Below are positions 7,455 to 14,937 of a stretch of DNA of 23,528 bases, piece after piece. The stretch's first letter is position 1. Every line of letters starts with the position of its first letter. The position numbers and the translations under genes were made by a program. The notes under the pieces were generated by a model. The model did not search any database and had not been told where the DNA came from. It worked only from the letters and a program-made list of their open reading frames with translations. Origin of the DNA: Rhodobacter sp. (GTDB lineage Bacteria > Pseudomonadota > Alphaproteobacteria > Rhodobacterales > Rhodobacteraceae); the NCBI GenBank assembly GCA_003536295.1, contig DPZQ01000036.1:1-23528 (forward strand). Reading direction: 5' to 3'.

Positions 7455-7997
7455 ATGCTTATTCGAGCTAAAGATTCTGCTTTGATTATCATTGATATGC
7501 AAGAACGTTTGGTGCCAGCAATGATGGCGCCAGCACGTACGATCGCAAATACCCGTCTTTTGTTGCGAGCTGCTAACGAAACTTTTGTTCCAACTCTTTT
7601 GACTGAACAATATCCTAAGGGCTTAGGCCCGACTGTTGCTGAGATCAAACGAGCTGCGAAGGATGCGCCTATACTTCCGAAGATGCATTTTTCTTGTATG
7701 GAAGATGAGGGCTTCAATGCGAGCTTTCGGGCGCTGGATAGAAAACAAGCGATTATCGCAGGAATGGAGGCCCATATTTGTGTAATGCAAACCGCTTCCT
7801 CGATGGTTGAAGAGGGCTTTGAAGTTTTTGTTGTTTCGGACGCAACTGCTTCTCGTACAATTGAAAGCGAACTAGCCTGTCTTGCGCGCTTAAGTGCTGC
7901 GGGTGTTAGTATTGTTACAACAGAGATGGTAGTATTCGAATGGCTCGGAAAAGCTGGAACCCCCGCATTCAAAGTTTTGTTGCCATTCATTAAATAA
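7455..7997 (+). CDS. Isochorismatase-family cysteine hydrolase
   Basis: This 180-residue cytosolic enzyme of the isochorismatase/nicotinamidase fold has a complete Asp-Lys-Cys triad: D14 in I-I-D-M-Q-E-R, K76 in L-P-K-M-H-F-S-C, and C109 in G-M-E-A-H-I-C-V-M-Q-T. The T-E-Q-Y-P-K-G-L-G segment (50-58) and the E-A-H-I-C-V motif place it near the YcaC/ISOC1-2 group rather than with true nicotinamidases. Members hydrolyse amides or similar bonds, but physiological substrates of this subgroup are mostly unknown. The start at 7455 follows an AAAGG at 7444-7448. It converges on rsgA, with only 11 bases between the two stop codons. Confidence 0.8.
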   Translation: MLIRAKDSALIIIDMQERLVPAMMAPARTIANTRLLLRAANETFVPTLLTEQYPKGLGPTVAEIKRAAKDAPILPKMHFSCMEDEGFNASFRALDRKQAIIAGMEAHICVMQTASSMVEEGFEVFVVSDATASRTIESELACLARLSAAGVSIVTTEMVVFEWLGKAGTPAFKVLLPFIK

Positions 7998-8008
7998 GTT
8001 CGACGAGG

Positions 8009-9013
8009 TTATTTTTTCCCTTTTTTGGTTTTGTTCCCCTTACGATTTTGTCGCTTTTGAAGTCTGAGACTTGAGGCATCATTTTCAAGATCTTCAGCCA
8101 ACAACTTTTTCCACCGCGCAATACGCAAAGGGTCAAGCTGCCCCTCTTCCACTGCTTTTTGCATGGCGCAGCCTGGTTCATGAACATGGCTGCAATCTGA
8201 AAATTTGCACAAATGGCTGAGTGCGATTAAATCGGCAAATACCGCTTCGATTCCATCATAGGCGTCCGATAGCCGCAATTCGCGAATGCCAGGCGTGTCT
8301 ATTAGCCAGCCCCCCGCCAAAGTTTGGCGCAGCGCCCGGGCCGTTGTGGTGTGGCGGCCTTTGGCATCATCGTCGCGAATGGCGGCGGTTGCTTCGTTCA
8401 GGCCCGTTAGGCCGTTTTGCAATGTAGTTTTGCCGACCCCAGACGATCCAATAAGCGCCAAGGTCTGGCCCTTTTGACAAAATTCTGCAAGCCGTGCGAC
8501 GTCACTTGGATCTTTGGCATTCAGCTTCATTGCCATTACATTTGGGGCCAACGTTTCTGCCATTTGGCGCAAAATCTCGGGTTCAGCTGCATCACTGGCC
8601 AGATCAGCCTTGGTCAAAATCACCAAAGGCCGCGCCCCAGCCGAGGCGCAAAGCGCTAAGTAACGCTCAAGCCTTGCAGGGTTGAAATCGGCGTTACAGC
8701 TGGTGACGATGGCCAAATGGTCGACATTAGCCGCGATCAATTGGCGCGCGGCCGTATCGCCGACGGCGCGTCTTGCGATAGTGGTTGTGCGCTCTAGCAA
8801 GCGAGTGACCAACGCCCCTTCATAAGTTACCCAGTCACCAACGGCATAAAAGCCCGTTGGCAAAGGAGTGGTAAGCGCAATCGTACCGTTTAACGCCAAG
8901 GCGGTGATGCCATTGCGCGTCACGCCAGATACGCGTGCGGGGGTTTCTGGCGGGGAGATTTGCTGGGCGAAGTGCTCAGACCATCCCAAATCTTCTAAGG
9001 TGAACAGGGTCAC
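8009..9013 (-). CDS. rsgA: Ribosome small-subunit-dependent GTPase A
   Basis: This circularly permuted GTPase assists late 30S subunit maturation. In its 334 residues the motifs run in permuted order: an OB-like N-terminus, G4 T-K-A-D (134-137), G1 G-S-S-G-V-G-K-T (189-196), G2-like G-R-H-T-T-T (219-224) and G3 D-T-P-G (239-242). A C-terminal zinc-binding module has C269, C274, H276 and C282. The tail (about 318-334) is very rich in Lys/Arg and may touch rRNA. The start is a GTG at 9013, 14 bases after the stop of the racemase-like gene. That makes it the last gene of the lyase/M24/racemase operon, an unusual partner for a housekeeping ribosome factor. Confidence 0.95.
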   Translation of the reverse strand: MTLFTLEDLGWSEHFAQQISPPETPARVSGVTRNGITALALNGTIALTTPLPTGFYAVGDWVTYEGALVTRLLERTTTIARRAVGDTAARQLIAANVDHLAIVTSCNADFNPARLERYLALCASAGARPLVILTKADLASDAAEPEILRQMAETLAPNVMAMKLNAKDPSDVARLAEFCQKGQTLALIGSSGVGKTTLQNGLTGLNEATAAIRDDDAKGRHTTTARALRQTLAGGWLIDTPGIRELRLSDAYDGIEAVFADLIALSHLCKFSDCSHVHEPGCAMQKAVEEGQLDPLRIARWKKLLAEDLENDASSLRLQKRQNRKGNKTKKGKK

Positions 9014-9027
9014 AAAACCGCCTTATA

Positions 9028-9798
9028 TCATACAGTGTAAGGGTGCGCGCCGCGCGATGACCCTGCCATCAAAGTGCCAAACTCGGGCGCTTTGGGGTCT
9101 ATGCCAACCAAATGCATCATATGCCATGCTAAAGCAAGATTAGATGATAAGACCGGCATGGCAATCTCGGCCTCGGCTTGTTTGGCAATTTGGACCACGC
9201 GTAAATTTGTACACGCGGCTATGACCCCGTCGCAAGGCCCCGCAGCTGCCACGGCTTTGATGCCATTTAAAATCGCATTGGGGCTGATGCGCGCGACCAC
9301 GCGGTCATCGCTTTCTTCAAATGAGGCAAAGCCCGTGATTGAGATACCCGCCTCTTCGAGGCGCTGGATCATAAGCTTTGATACTGCCGGCACATATGGG
9401 GTTAAAAATCCTATTTTTTTTAGCCCAAGAGTGTTGCAGGCAGCGATTAGTGCAGACAATGGTTCTGTGACTTTGGCTTGGCTTTGGGTCTTTTGGATGG
9501 CACTTTTGACGCGAGCTGGCCCGATCACGGTCGCGGCTGATGTGCAGCCATACCCGATCACATCCATCCCGCAATCTGGAAACATGCCTGCCGCAAGCGG
9601 CAACTCGGCCTCCATCGCAGCCAATGTTTGCGGGGTGATTTGCGTGGCCATTTTAATGCGGTTATGATAAATAGATATATCTTGCCGCTGATTTAAAAGA
9701 GTAAACTCGGGCTCGAGCGTCTCGTCAGCCTCTAGTACTATCAGGCCCATACGCGCGGCAGTGCCTATCCCAGTGTCTGTATCAAAGTGCAGCTTCAT
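9028..9798 (-). CDS. Asp/Glu racemase superfamily enzyme, maleate isomerase/EutA-like
   Basis: The 256-residue enzyme is of the Asp/Glu/hydantoin racemase fold, closest to the maleate cis-trans isomerase, arylmalonate decarboxylase and EutA group. Both catalytic cysteines are present: C85 in G-Y-G-C-T-S-A-A-T and C196 in A-C-T-N-L-R. That favours racemase/isomerase chemistry over the one-cysteine decarboxylase. AGGAG sits eight bases before the ATG at 9798. It follows the M24 gene by 11 bases and precedes rsgA by 14, all on the - strand. EutA belongs to the ectoine-utilisation operon of rhizobia together with EutB and EutD homologues, similar to the neighbours here. The actual substrate is not known. 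Confidence 0.75.
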   Translation of the reverse strand: MKLHFDTDTGIGTAARMGLIVLEADETLEPEFTLLNQRQDISIYHNRIKMATQITPQTLAAMEAELPLAAGMFPDCGMDVIGYGCTSAATVIGPARVKSAIQKTQSQAKVTEPLSALIAACNTLGLKKIGFLTPYVPAVSKLMIQRLEEAGISITGFASFEESDDRVVARISPNAILNGIKAVAAAGPCDGVIAACTNLRVVQIAKQAEAEIAMPVLSSNLALAWHMMHLVGIDPKAPEFGTLMAGSSRGAHPYTV

Positions 9799-9809
9799 AA
9801 GAGGGGCTC

Positions 9810-10973
9810 CTATAATATGGGCAGCTCGGGCGCCGCACGGCGTGATAGCAGCCTTGCGCCCCCATTTTCGATTACGATATTCTCTTCATGTACCATAATT
9901 TTACCTGCGCCGTAAGAAAGCGACGGTTCAAGCGTGAGGACCATCCCCTCTTGCAACTCGGTCTTGTCCCAAGCGCAGTGAGAGGGCCACTCGGTCAATT
10001 GCATTCCAAGCCCATGTCCCAAGCGTCCCACATCGCCACCCGCATTATCTAGCGTGGTAATCACTTTTTGCATCGCGTGGAAAAGATCGCAGGCCCTTGC
10101 CCCAGGAACGGCAGCGTTAAGGCCTGCTTGAGTGGCGCGCCATAAAACATCATAGGCTAGTTTCGAATGATCATCCGCCTTTCCCATCGCAAAATTGCGA
10201 TCAAAATCGCAAAAATACCCGTCAAAAGTGGCCCCTGTGTCCAGCATCACAATATCGCCCTTTTGCAAAGGCCGCCGGCTGGGCGGTGAAATTACATCAA
10301 TATAACCGTCCTGATCGGCGCCGCCCACCAAATAGGGCACATCGTCGGCCCCTTGGGTTAAGCATTCTTTGCGAAAGGCGCGAAACGTGTCGTCAAACCC
10401 TTGGTCGACAAAGGCCAAACGCCCCATCGCTGCAAAACTGTCCGACGCAATGGTGCAAATATGTGCAATTTTTTCAATTTCACTAGATGATTTCACCATA
10501 CGCTGGGCGCGGATTTGAGGGGTGATGTCGCACACCTCAAGGCCTGCTAGCAGGTCTATGAGGCGTTCATAATCGCCAAGTGGCATGCGTAAAAAGGTTT
10601 CATGCCCCTTTAAAAGTCCCAATTTCTTGCGGGTTTGCGCCAAGGGGGCCATCAGCTCTACCAAAAGACTGATCCCGTCATCGGTGGGAGTGGGTGCAGA
10701 CCAGGTGCGTATATCATCAATCCAAGTTTGTCGCATAAGGGCTGCACCAATTTCAGGGATTACCGCAATCGGTTTGCCATTTTGGGGGATGAACAAAAAC
10801 CAAGGCCGCGTGGGGCTTTGCCAAAATAGGGTGCGAAAACCCGTGAAATAACGCAGTTCCGCCTCGGTTGTGAAAAGCGCTGCTGCCACATCGGTGCGCG
10901 CCATATACGCTTGCAAAAGGGTGGTACGCTTTTCATATTCGTCTTGATCAAATCCTAAACTGGGCGCAGGCAT
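9810..10973 (-). CDS. M24-family metallohydrolase (Xaa-Pro peptidase/ectoine hydrolase fold)
   Basis: The 387-residue protein has a creatinase-like N-terminal domain (about 1-155) and a pita-bread catalytic domain. Metal ligands of the M24 family are visible: D245 in L-D-T-G-A, D256 in C-D-F-D-R, H320 in G-H-G-L-G-M, E349 in L-E-P-S and E363 (or E364) in H-E-E-N-I-V. It could be a dipeptidase, a creatinase-like amidinohydrolase or an ectoine hydrolase (DoeA/EutD). The N-terminal R-Y-F-T-G-F-R-T-L-F-W-Q-S-P segment (41-54) does not match the DoeA pattern as I remember it, so I do not assign that role. Three bases separate it from the upstream lyase-like gene and 11 from the downstream racemase-like gene, which is firm evidence for co-transcription. 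Confidence 0.8.
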   Translation of the reverse strand: MPAPSLGFDQDEYEKRTTLLQAYMARTDVAAALFTTEAELRYFTGFRTLFWQSPTRPWFLFIPQNGKPIAVIPEIGAALMRQTWIDDIRTWSAPTPTDDGISLLVELMAPLAQTRKKLGLLKGHETFLRMPLGDYERLIDLLAGLEVCDITPQIRAQRMVKSSSEIEKIAHICTIASDSFAAMGRLAFVDQGFDDTFRAFRKECLTQGADDVPYLVGGADQDGYIDVISPPSRRPLQKGDIVMLDTGATFDGYFCDFDRNFAMGKADDHSKLAYDVLWRATQAGLNAAVPGARACDLFHAMQKVITTLDNAGGDVGRLGHGLGMQLTEWPSHCAWDKTELQEGMVLTLEPSLSYGAGKIMVHEENIVIENGGARLLSRRAAPELPIL

Positions 10974-10976
10974 GTG

Positions 10977-12161
10977 CTAAACCTCTGCCATTAGCTGCGC
11001 ATAAATATCCGGGTCAGTAATCCCTTCCGAGCCAAAGACCAAAATCCGCGCATCTGCCCCCAGCGCTAAAGCATCGCGCAAGTCTGGGGTGTGACAGGCT
11101 GCAATCGCCACCGCCAAGCCCGCCACCGCACTTTCACCTGCCGTGATAGCTGGGTCATCGGCCAAAGGGTGTGCCAAAAGGCGCATTGTGGGGCCAACCA
11201 CAGTATCGGGGATAGTTAGAAAATCGGTCACTTCCGCGTCAAGAATGGGCCATGCTAGGGGGGAAGGCGCACCACAAGAAAGTCCCGCCATCACCGTTTC
11301 TTTTTGAATGTTAAAGTTGGTCAAGGTCCCATTTTGGGCGCTGACAAACAGGCAAGGGGCCAAGTCTGGCTCTACCACGCAGATGCGGATTGGGCTTTGT
11401 GACCAATATTGGCGCAAAAATGCGGTGATTGAAGCGGCCATTCCGCCCACGCCCCCTTGCAAAAAGACATGGGTTGGTGCTTGGTCTAACGTTTGGCATA
11501 TTTCATTCACCATGACCCCGTAGCCTGCCATCACATCGCGCGGCGGATCTTGGTAGCCGGGCCAACTTGTGTCTGAGATGACAAACCAGCCGTTTTTTTC
11601 CGCCTCTAGTCTTGTCAGCGCCACCGAGGCGTCATAATCGCCGGCAATGCGCACGACCAAAGCGCCATAGGCGCGCATCGCCTCGGCGCGGCCTTCACTG
11701 ACCTCGGCGTGAATATAGATGCGGCATGGCACCCCAAATCGCTGGCAGCCCCATGCGAGGGAACGCCCGTGATTGCCGTCTGTGGCAGAGACCAGCGTGA
11801 TGCCTGCAGCTTGGGCCCTATAGCGGCCGCCAATTATATCTTGTGACTTAACGGGATGACCAAGTTGAGCTGTCAGCTCTTTTTGTAACAGCCTAAGTGC
11901 CGCATAGGCCCCACCCAAAGCTTTAAAACTCGCTAGATTAAAGCGCAGGGCTTCGTCTTTGTAATGGATTTTTGCAATGCCTAACTCTTCAGCCAAAGCC
12001 CTAAGCGCATAAAGCGGCGTCGGCGCATAGCCTTGCCAGGTGGTAATTTCGGCAATGGCATCGGTGAAGTCTTGAGACGTGATCACTTGATCCTTGGCAG
12101 ACCCACCTAGAGCGTTATGAACATGATGGGCAATTTTGGTGTTCGAAAAGGCAGAATGCAT
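10977..12161 (-). CDS. Fold-type II PLP enzyme, diaminopropionate ammonia-lyase/EutB-like
   Basis: The 394-residue enzyme is close to the length of E. coli DpaL (YgeX), which splits 2,3-diaminopropionate into pyruvate and two ammonia. The PLP lysine is K80 in A-S-F-K-A-L-G-G, and the phosphate-binding loop is G-G-V-G-G (236-240). Two acidic residues matching the DpaL pair that lets both isomers react are D128 in T-D-G-N-H-G-R and D197 in S-D-T-S-W-P-G-Y. EutB of ectoine utilisation and ordinary threonine dehydratases share the fold, so the precise substrate is uncertain. It is the first gene of the four-gene operon. The ribosome site before the ATG at 12161 is poor (GAG about 11 bases upstream), and a long inverted repeat ends 13 bases before the start. 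Confidence 0.78.
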   Translation of the reverse strand: MHSAFSNTKIAHHVHNALGGSAKDQVITSQDFTDAIAEITTWQGYAPTPLYALRALAEELGIAKIHYKDEALRFNLASFKALGGAYAALRLLQKELTAQLGHPVKSQDIIGGRYRAQAAGITLVSATDGNHGRSLAWGCQRFGVPCRIYIHAEVSEGRAEAMRAYGALVVRIAGDYDASVALTRLEAEKNGWFVISDTSWPGYQDPPRDVMAGYGVMVNEICQTLDQAPTHVFLQGGVGGMAASITAFLRQYWSQSPIRICVVEPDLAPCLFVSAQNGTLTNFNIQKETVMAGLSCGAPSPLAWPILDAEVTDFLTIPDTVVGPTMRLLAHPLADDPAITAGESAVAGLAVAIAACHTPDLRDALALGADARILVFGSEGITDPDIYAQLMAEV

Positions 12162-12174
12162 GGGCGAAAAAGCT

Positions 12175-12215
12175 CTCTATAGGGTAACAGTTTCATAAAT
12201 CGTCACCCTATAGAG
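12175..12215 (-). promoter_or_regulatory. Long inverted repeat (operator or 5'-UTR hairpin) before the lyase operon
   Basis: CTCTATAGGGT (12175-12185) is perfectly repeated in inverted form as ACCCTATAGAG (12205-12215). Read on the - strand as RNA, the pairing extends inward through a G-U wobble and two more pairs, giving a stem of about 14 pairs with a loop near 13 bases. It ends 13 bases before the start of the lyase gene, so it could be a dimeric repressor operator, or a leader hairpin limiting access to the weak ribosome site. There is no T run after it, which argues against a terminator. Confidence 0.6.
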
Positions 12216-12519
12216 TTTGCTTTCGGTTGCAAGGATGCGATGCGCCCGAGGCGCGCGTCATTTGATCAGTTCAAAGCCCTTGTGGCGCGCAATAAGCTTT
12301 GATGGTCTTTTGCATACCTTACGTCCAAAATCATATCTAACCATATTCAGTTTGTAACTGTGCCACATTAAACCGTCTTTTTCGAACAGCTAACGAGCGT
12401 AAGCGTCGCTTGGGAGCGTACACGAGGGCTTGTTTTTTGGCCTTATATCACGCAGTAGAGGAGCCAAGGATTGGTCGCGGTTAATTCCGTGTCGGCTGCC
12501 TGGTATTTGGGACATCGTA
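12216..12519. other. 304-base divergent promoter region between the lyase operon and the MprF-like gene
   Basis: No gene is supported. The region must hold promoters for both directions. A small G/C hairpin lies at 12242-12254 (GCGCC, three-base loop, GGCGC). GAGCGTA is directly repeated near 12395 and 12415. An in-frame TTG at 12430 could extend the MprF-like protein by 30 residues, but the added stretch is not hydrophobic or conserved-looking. Confidence 0.4.
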
Positions 12520-14118
12520 ATGAAGCATGGGATTAACGGCTTTTGGGTCAAAGGGCGTCAATTTATGCCCATCCTTGCTGGCTTTTTACTTTTTGCCTTT
12601 GGAGCCATAGCGCTGTCACGACTTTTATCTCCCATTCAGGGCGTAGATATTGTGGCACAAATTGGCGCCACACCGTCTTTTGCTCTGGCCTTGTCGCTGG
12701 GAGCTACCGTTGTCGCCTATGTGGCCTTGATTGGGTATGACTGGTGGGGCCTTAAATTCATCGGCAAAAATCTACCGGGCGACGTGATTTTGTTGGGGGG
12801 TTTTTTGGGCTATTCGATCGGCAACTCCATCGGTATCAGTGCCGTGTCGGGGGGTGCTGTACGCTATCGTATTTACGCGGCCTTTGGTCTTGATCTTTAT
12901 GATGTGGCGGCCATTTCATCATATATTGCTGTGGCCATGGGACTTGGCACCACAATAATCGGCGTGGTGGCTTTGGCATTTTACCCGCAGATGTTGGCCA
13001 GCTATTTACCCTTTTCAAGCCAAGTAGTGCAAGGAGGGGCTATTGTGATAAGCCTTGGCATGATGGCGGTGATTTATGGCCTGTCTTTTTGGGGCCAAGT
13101 ATTCAAAATTCGCAACTTCAACTTGAAAATGCCCAATCCAAAGGTCTTGTCTGGTCAAATCGTCATTACGACCATCGATGTGGCCATGGCCGCCTTTGCT
13201 CTTTGGATTTTATTGCCGCAAGGCGCGCCTGACTTTTGGGCCTTTTTGGCCATCTATGCCGCAGCGGTGATGATCGGTGTCCTTAGCCATGTGCCGGGCG
13301 GGGTGGGGGTATTTGAAACGGTAGTTGTAGCCGCCATGCCGCGGGGTATTTCGCTTGAAGAAACCGCCGCCGCCCTGGTTATTTTCCGCTGCATTTATTA
13401 TCTTTTACCCTTTGCTTTGGCCTTTTTACTTATTTCATTCGTAGAGGCGCGCCGCGCGGGCAGTTTCTTGGCCAGGGCTTTTGGCAATACCCCCGCGCGT
13501 TTGCAGCCGCTGTTTGATGCGATGACCGATCTGTCGCCGATTTTAGTTGCGCTTTTGGCCTTCGGTTTGGGGGGCTATTTTCTGTTTGTCTCGATCAGCC
13601 CCGAGCAACAAGTCGCCCAATTGGGCGAGGGCGAGTTGATCGCTGCAATTTTGCGGGAGGGCGGCTCTATCATATTGGCCGTGGGTGGGGTGTTGTTGCT
13701 TATCTTGTCAAATGCCTTGATCCGCCGCATTTCAGCTGCCTTTTGGCTAAGCGTACTGGCGCTTGGCAGCGGGGCGGTGGCCTCGTTGTTCAACGGGCTG
13801 GATTTTGAGAATGCAATGCTTTTTTGTGTGTTCTTAGTTGGATTTTTACCCTTTCGAGCCAGCTTTGATCGTAGGAATAACCTCACAACCATGGTTTTTA
13901 GTGCGGGCTGGTTTGCATTGTTGGGTGCGCTCATCTTGTCGCTGGGTCTGTTCTTCATTTTGGTGCATGAGGCCAATCCCTACTCAAACGATCTTTGGAC
14001 GACTTTTTCTAAATCGGCCAGCACACCGCGCGCATTGCGGGCCGGGCTATTGGCATCAATTGTTTTGCTGGTCTATGTGGTCTATGTGGCACTTTTGCCC
14101 CACAGGGACGACCCTTAG
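12520..14118 (+). CDS. MprF-type phospholipid flippase membrane domain lacking the aminoacyl-PG synthase domain
   Basis: From the ATG at 12520 (GGGA seven bases upstream) the product has 532 residues, nearly all membrane segments. It matches the N-terminal integral-membrane part of MprF: G-Y-S-I-G-N-S-I-G (97-105), G-G-A-V-R-Y-R (111-117) and H-V-P-G-G-V-G-V-F-E (257-266), followed by a second block of helices. Full MprF proteins have about 850 residues, with a cytosolic C-terminal DUF2156 domain that transfers Lys or Ala from tRNA to phosphatidylglycerol. Here the frame stops just after the last helix (L-L-P-H-R-D-D-P), and no synthase sequence is found in any frame of the short gap before the next gene. 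The protein may flip lipids made elsewhere, flip another lipid, or be a remnant. Confidence 0.78.
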   Translation: MKHGINGFWVKGRQFMPILAGFLLFAFGAIALSRLLSPIQGVDIVAQIGATPSFALALSLGATVVAYVALIGYDWWGLKFIGKNLPGDVILLGGFLGYSIGNSIGISAVSGGAVRYRIYAAFGLDLYDVAAISSYIAVAMGLGTTIIGVVALAFYPQMLASYLPFSSQVVQGGAIVISLGMMAVIYGLSFWGQVFKIRNFNLKMPNPKVLSGQIVITTIDVAMAAFALWILLPQGAPDFWAFLAIYAAAVMIGVLSHVPGGVGVFETVVVAAMPRGISLEETAAALVIFRCIYYLLPFALAFLLISFVEARRAGSFLARAFGNTPARLQPLFDAMTDLSPILVALLAFGLGGYFLFVSISPEQQVAQLGEGELIAAILREGGSIILAVGGVLLLILSNALIRRISAAFWLSVLALGSGAVASLFNGLDFENAMLFCVFLVGFLPFRASFDRRNNLTTMVFSAGWFALLGALILSLGLFFILVHEANPYSNDLWTTFSKSASTPRALRAGLLASIVLLVYVVYVALLPHRDDP

Positions 14119-14189
14119 CTAAGTTTCTAACTTTACGTGCCTAGCTCCATGCGCAAAATAGTAGCGTTTGATTTATATGAGAGCGTAAA

Positions 14190-14306
14190 ATGATCAAAGA
14201 CAAAAACTGAAGGATAGCGAGACGTGTGTCTTTTGTCACGGCTGCTTTAGACCTACACAGCTTTCGCCTTTTAACATGGTACGCCCCAGTGTATCTTTGT
14301 TGATTG
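14190..14306 (+). pseudogene. Displaced N-terminal part of the DUF1003 gene (frameshifted)
   Basis: In the + frame running through 14276, translation from 14222 gives T-C-V-F-C-H-G-C-F-R-P-T-Q-L-S-P-F and then N-M-V-R-P-S-V-S-L-L-I. This is what the N-terminus of DUF1003 proteins looks like: a C-x-x-C zinc-ribbon-like start and an M-V-R-P-S motif. The next expected residues continue in the frame of the downstream gene after skipping one G at 14306. Upstream, this frame has no ATG, GTG or TTG before 14276. An ATG at 14190 would join it only if the A run at 14202-14206 had one more base. So two compensating single-base shifts would restore one gene. They may be real mutations or sequence errors. 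Confidence 0.6.
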
Positions 14307-14897
14307 GACAATCATACCACCGACTGGGGCGAGGGGCAGTACATCTGTGCGAAAGATTTGTCATATTTTGGTGCTCTTTGTCGTGAGGGAATTTTGTTAG
14401 ATGCAGAGGGCGAGCTAGTCCCACTTGATCGTCAAGTGATTGAGACGGTTACCTCGGGCGAGCTTTTGTCACAGCAATTTCCAGATCTTGATGCCAACGC
14501 TGAAAACTTTAGCGAGAAAATGGCGATTTTTGGAGGCAGCTGGAGTTTCGGTTTACTGTTCATTGGCATTTTAATCGTTTTGATGATGTTAAATTCTCTG
14601 GTTCTTTTGGCTACGCCCTTTGAGCCTTATCCGTTCATTTTGTTGAATTTGCTTTTAACGAGTTTGGTCGCGCTGCAAGCACCCATCATTATGATGAGCC
14701 AAAGACGTCAAGAAATAAAAGACCGAATAAGTGCAGGAAATGATTATATGGTGAATTTGAAAGCCGAACTTGAAATTCGTCAACTCCGTGAAAAATTAGA
14801 CCATCATATGGGGACACAAGATCATAAATTGAATGAGCTGCGGCGAGTTCAAATCTCTTTTATGCATGATCAATTAGATCGTTTGCGTCAAGGTTGA
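14304..14897 (+). CDS. DUF1003 (COG4420) membrane protein, main part
   Basis: The open frame encodes up to 197 residues. It has W8..Y13-I-C of the DUF1003 N-terminal region, then two membrane segments (about 81-103 and 108-130). The family signature P-F-I-L-L-N-L-L-L (110-118), Q-A-P-I-I-M-M-S-Q-R-R-Q (125-136), and D-Y-M-V-N-L-K-A-E-L-E-I (147-158) follow, with a charged C-terminal helix likely to be coiled-coil. The family's function is unknown. The apparent start is a TTG at 14304 without a ribosome-binding site. The true N-terminus is in another frame just upstream, so the gene is either disrupted or affected by sequence errors. It follows the MprF-like gene by less than 200 bases on the same strand. 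Confidence 0.72.
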   Translation: MDNHTTDWGEGQYICAKDLSYFGALCREGILLDAEGELVPLDRQVIETVTSGELLSQQFPDLDANAENFSEKMAIFGGSWSFGLLFIGILIVLMMLNSLVLLATPFEPYPFILLNLLLTSLVALQAPIIMMSQRRQEIKDRISAGNDYMVNLKAELEIRQLREKLDHHMGTQDHKLNELRRVQISFMHDQLDRLRQG

Positions 14898-14900
14898 ATC

Positions 14901-14927
14901 AAAAAAACGGAGCCCCGAAGGGCCCCG
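14901..14927 (-). terminator. Rho-independent terminator of the TAXI-TRAP permease gene (possibly bidirectional)
   Basis: On the - strand an eight-pair stem (14927-14920 with 14915-14908, one G-U pair) closes a TTCG tetraloop and is followed by seven T residues (14907-14901). It begins 11 bases past the permease stop codon. On the + strand it lies 10 bases after the DUF1003 stop, has one A-C mismatch and is followed by a T-rich stretch, so it may also stop transcription from that side. Confidence 0.85.
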
Positions 14928-14937
14928 CTATCTCTTT

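Noticed and set aside
9028..12161. Calling the lyase/M24/racemase set an ectoine-degradation operon outright
   Set aside because: EutC and EutE are missing, the M24 N-terminal domain does not fit DoeA as I remember it, and no ectoine-type importer or DoeX/EnuR-like regulator is adjacent.
12430..12519. TTG at 12430 as start of the MprF-like protein, adding 30 residues
   Set aside because: The extra stretch is not hydrophobic or similar to MprF N-termini; the ATG at 12520 is followed directly by the expected first membrane segment.
14119..14189. A remnant of the MprF synthase domain after the flippase gene
   Set aside because: All three + frames were read by eye and show only short stop-filled stretches with no DUF2156-like residues.
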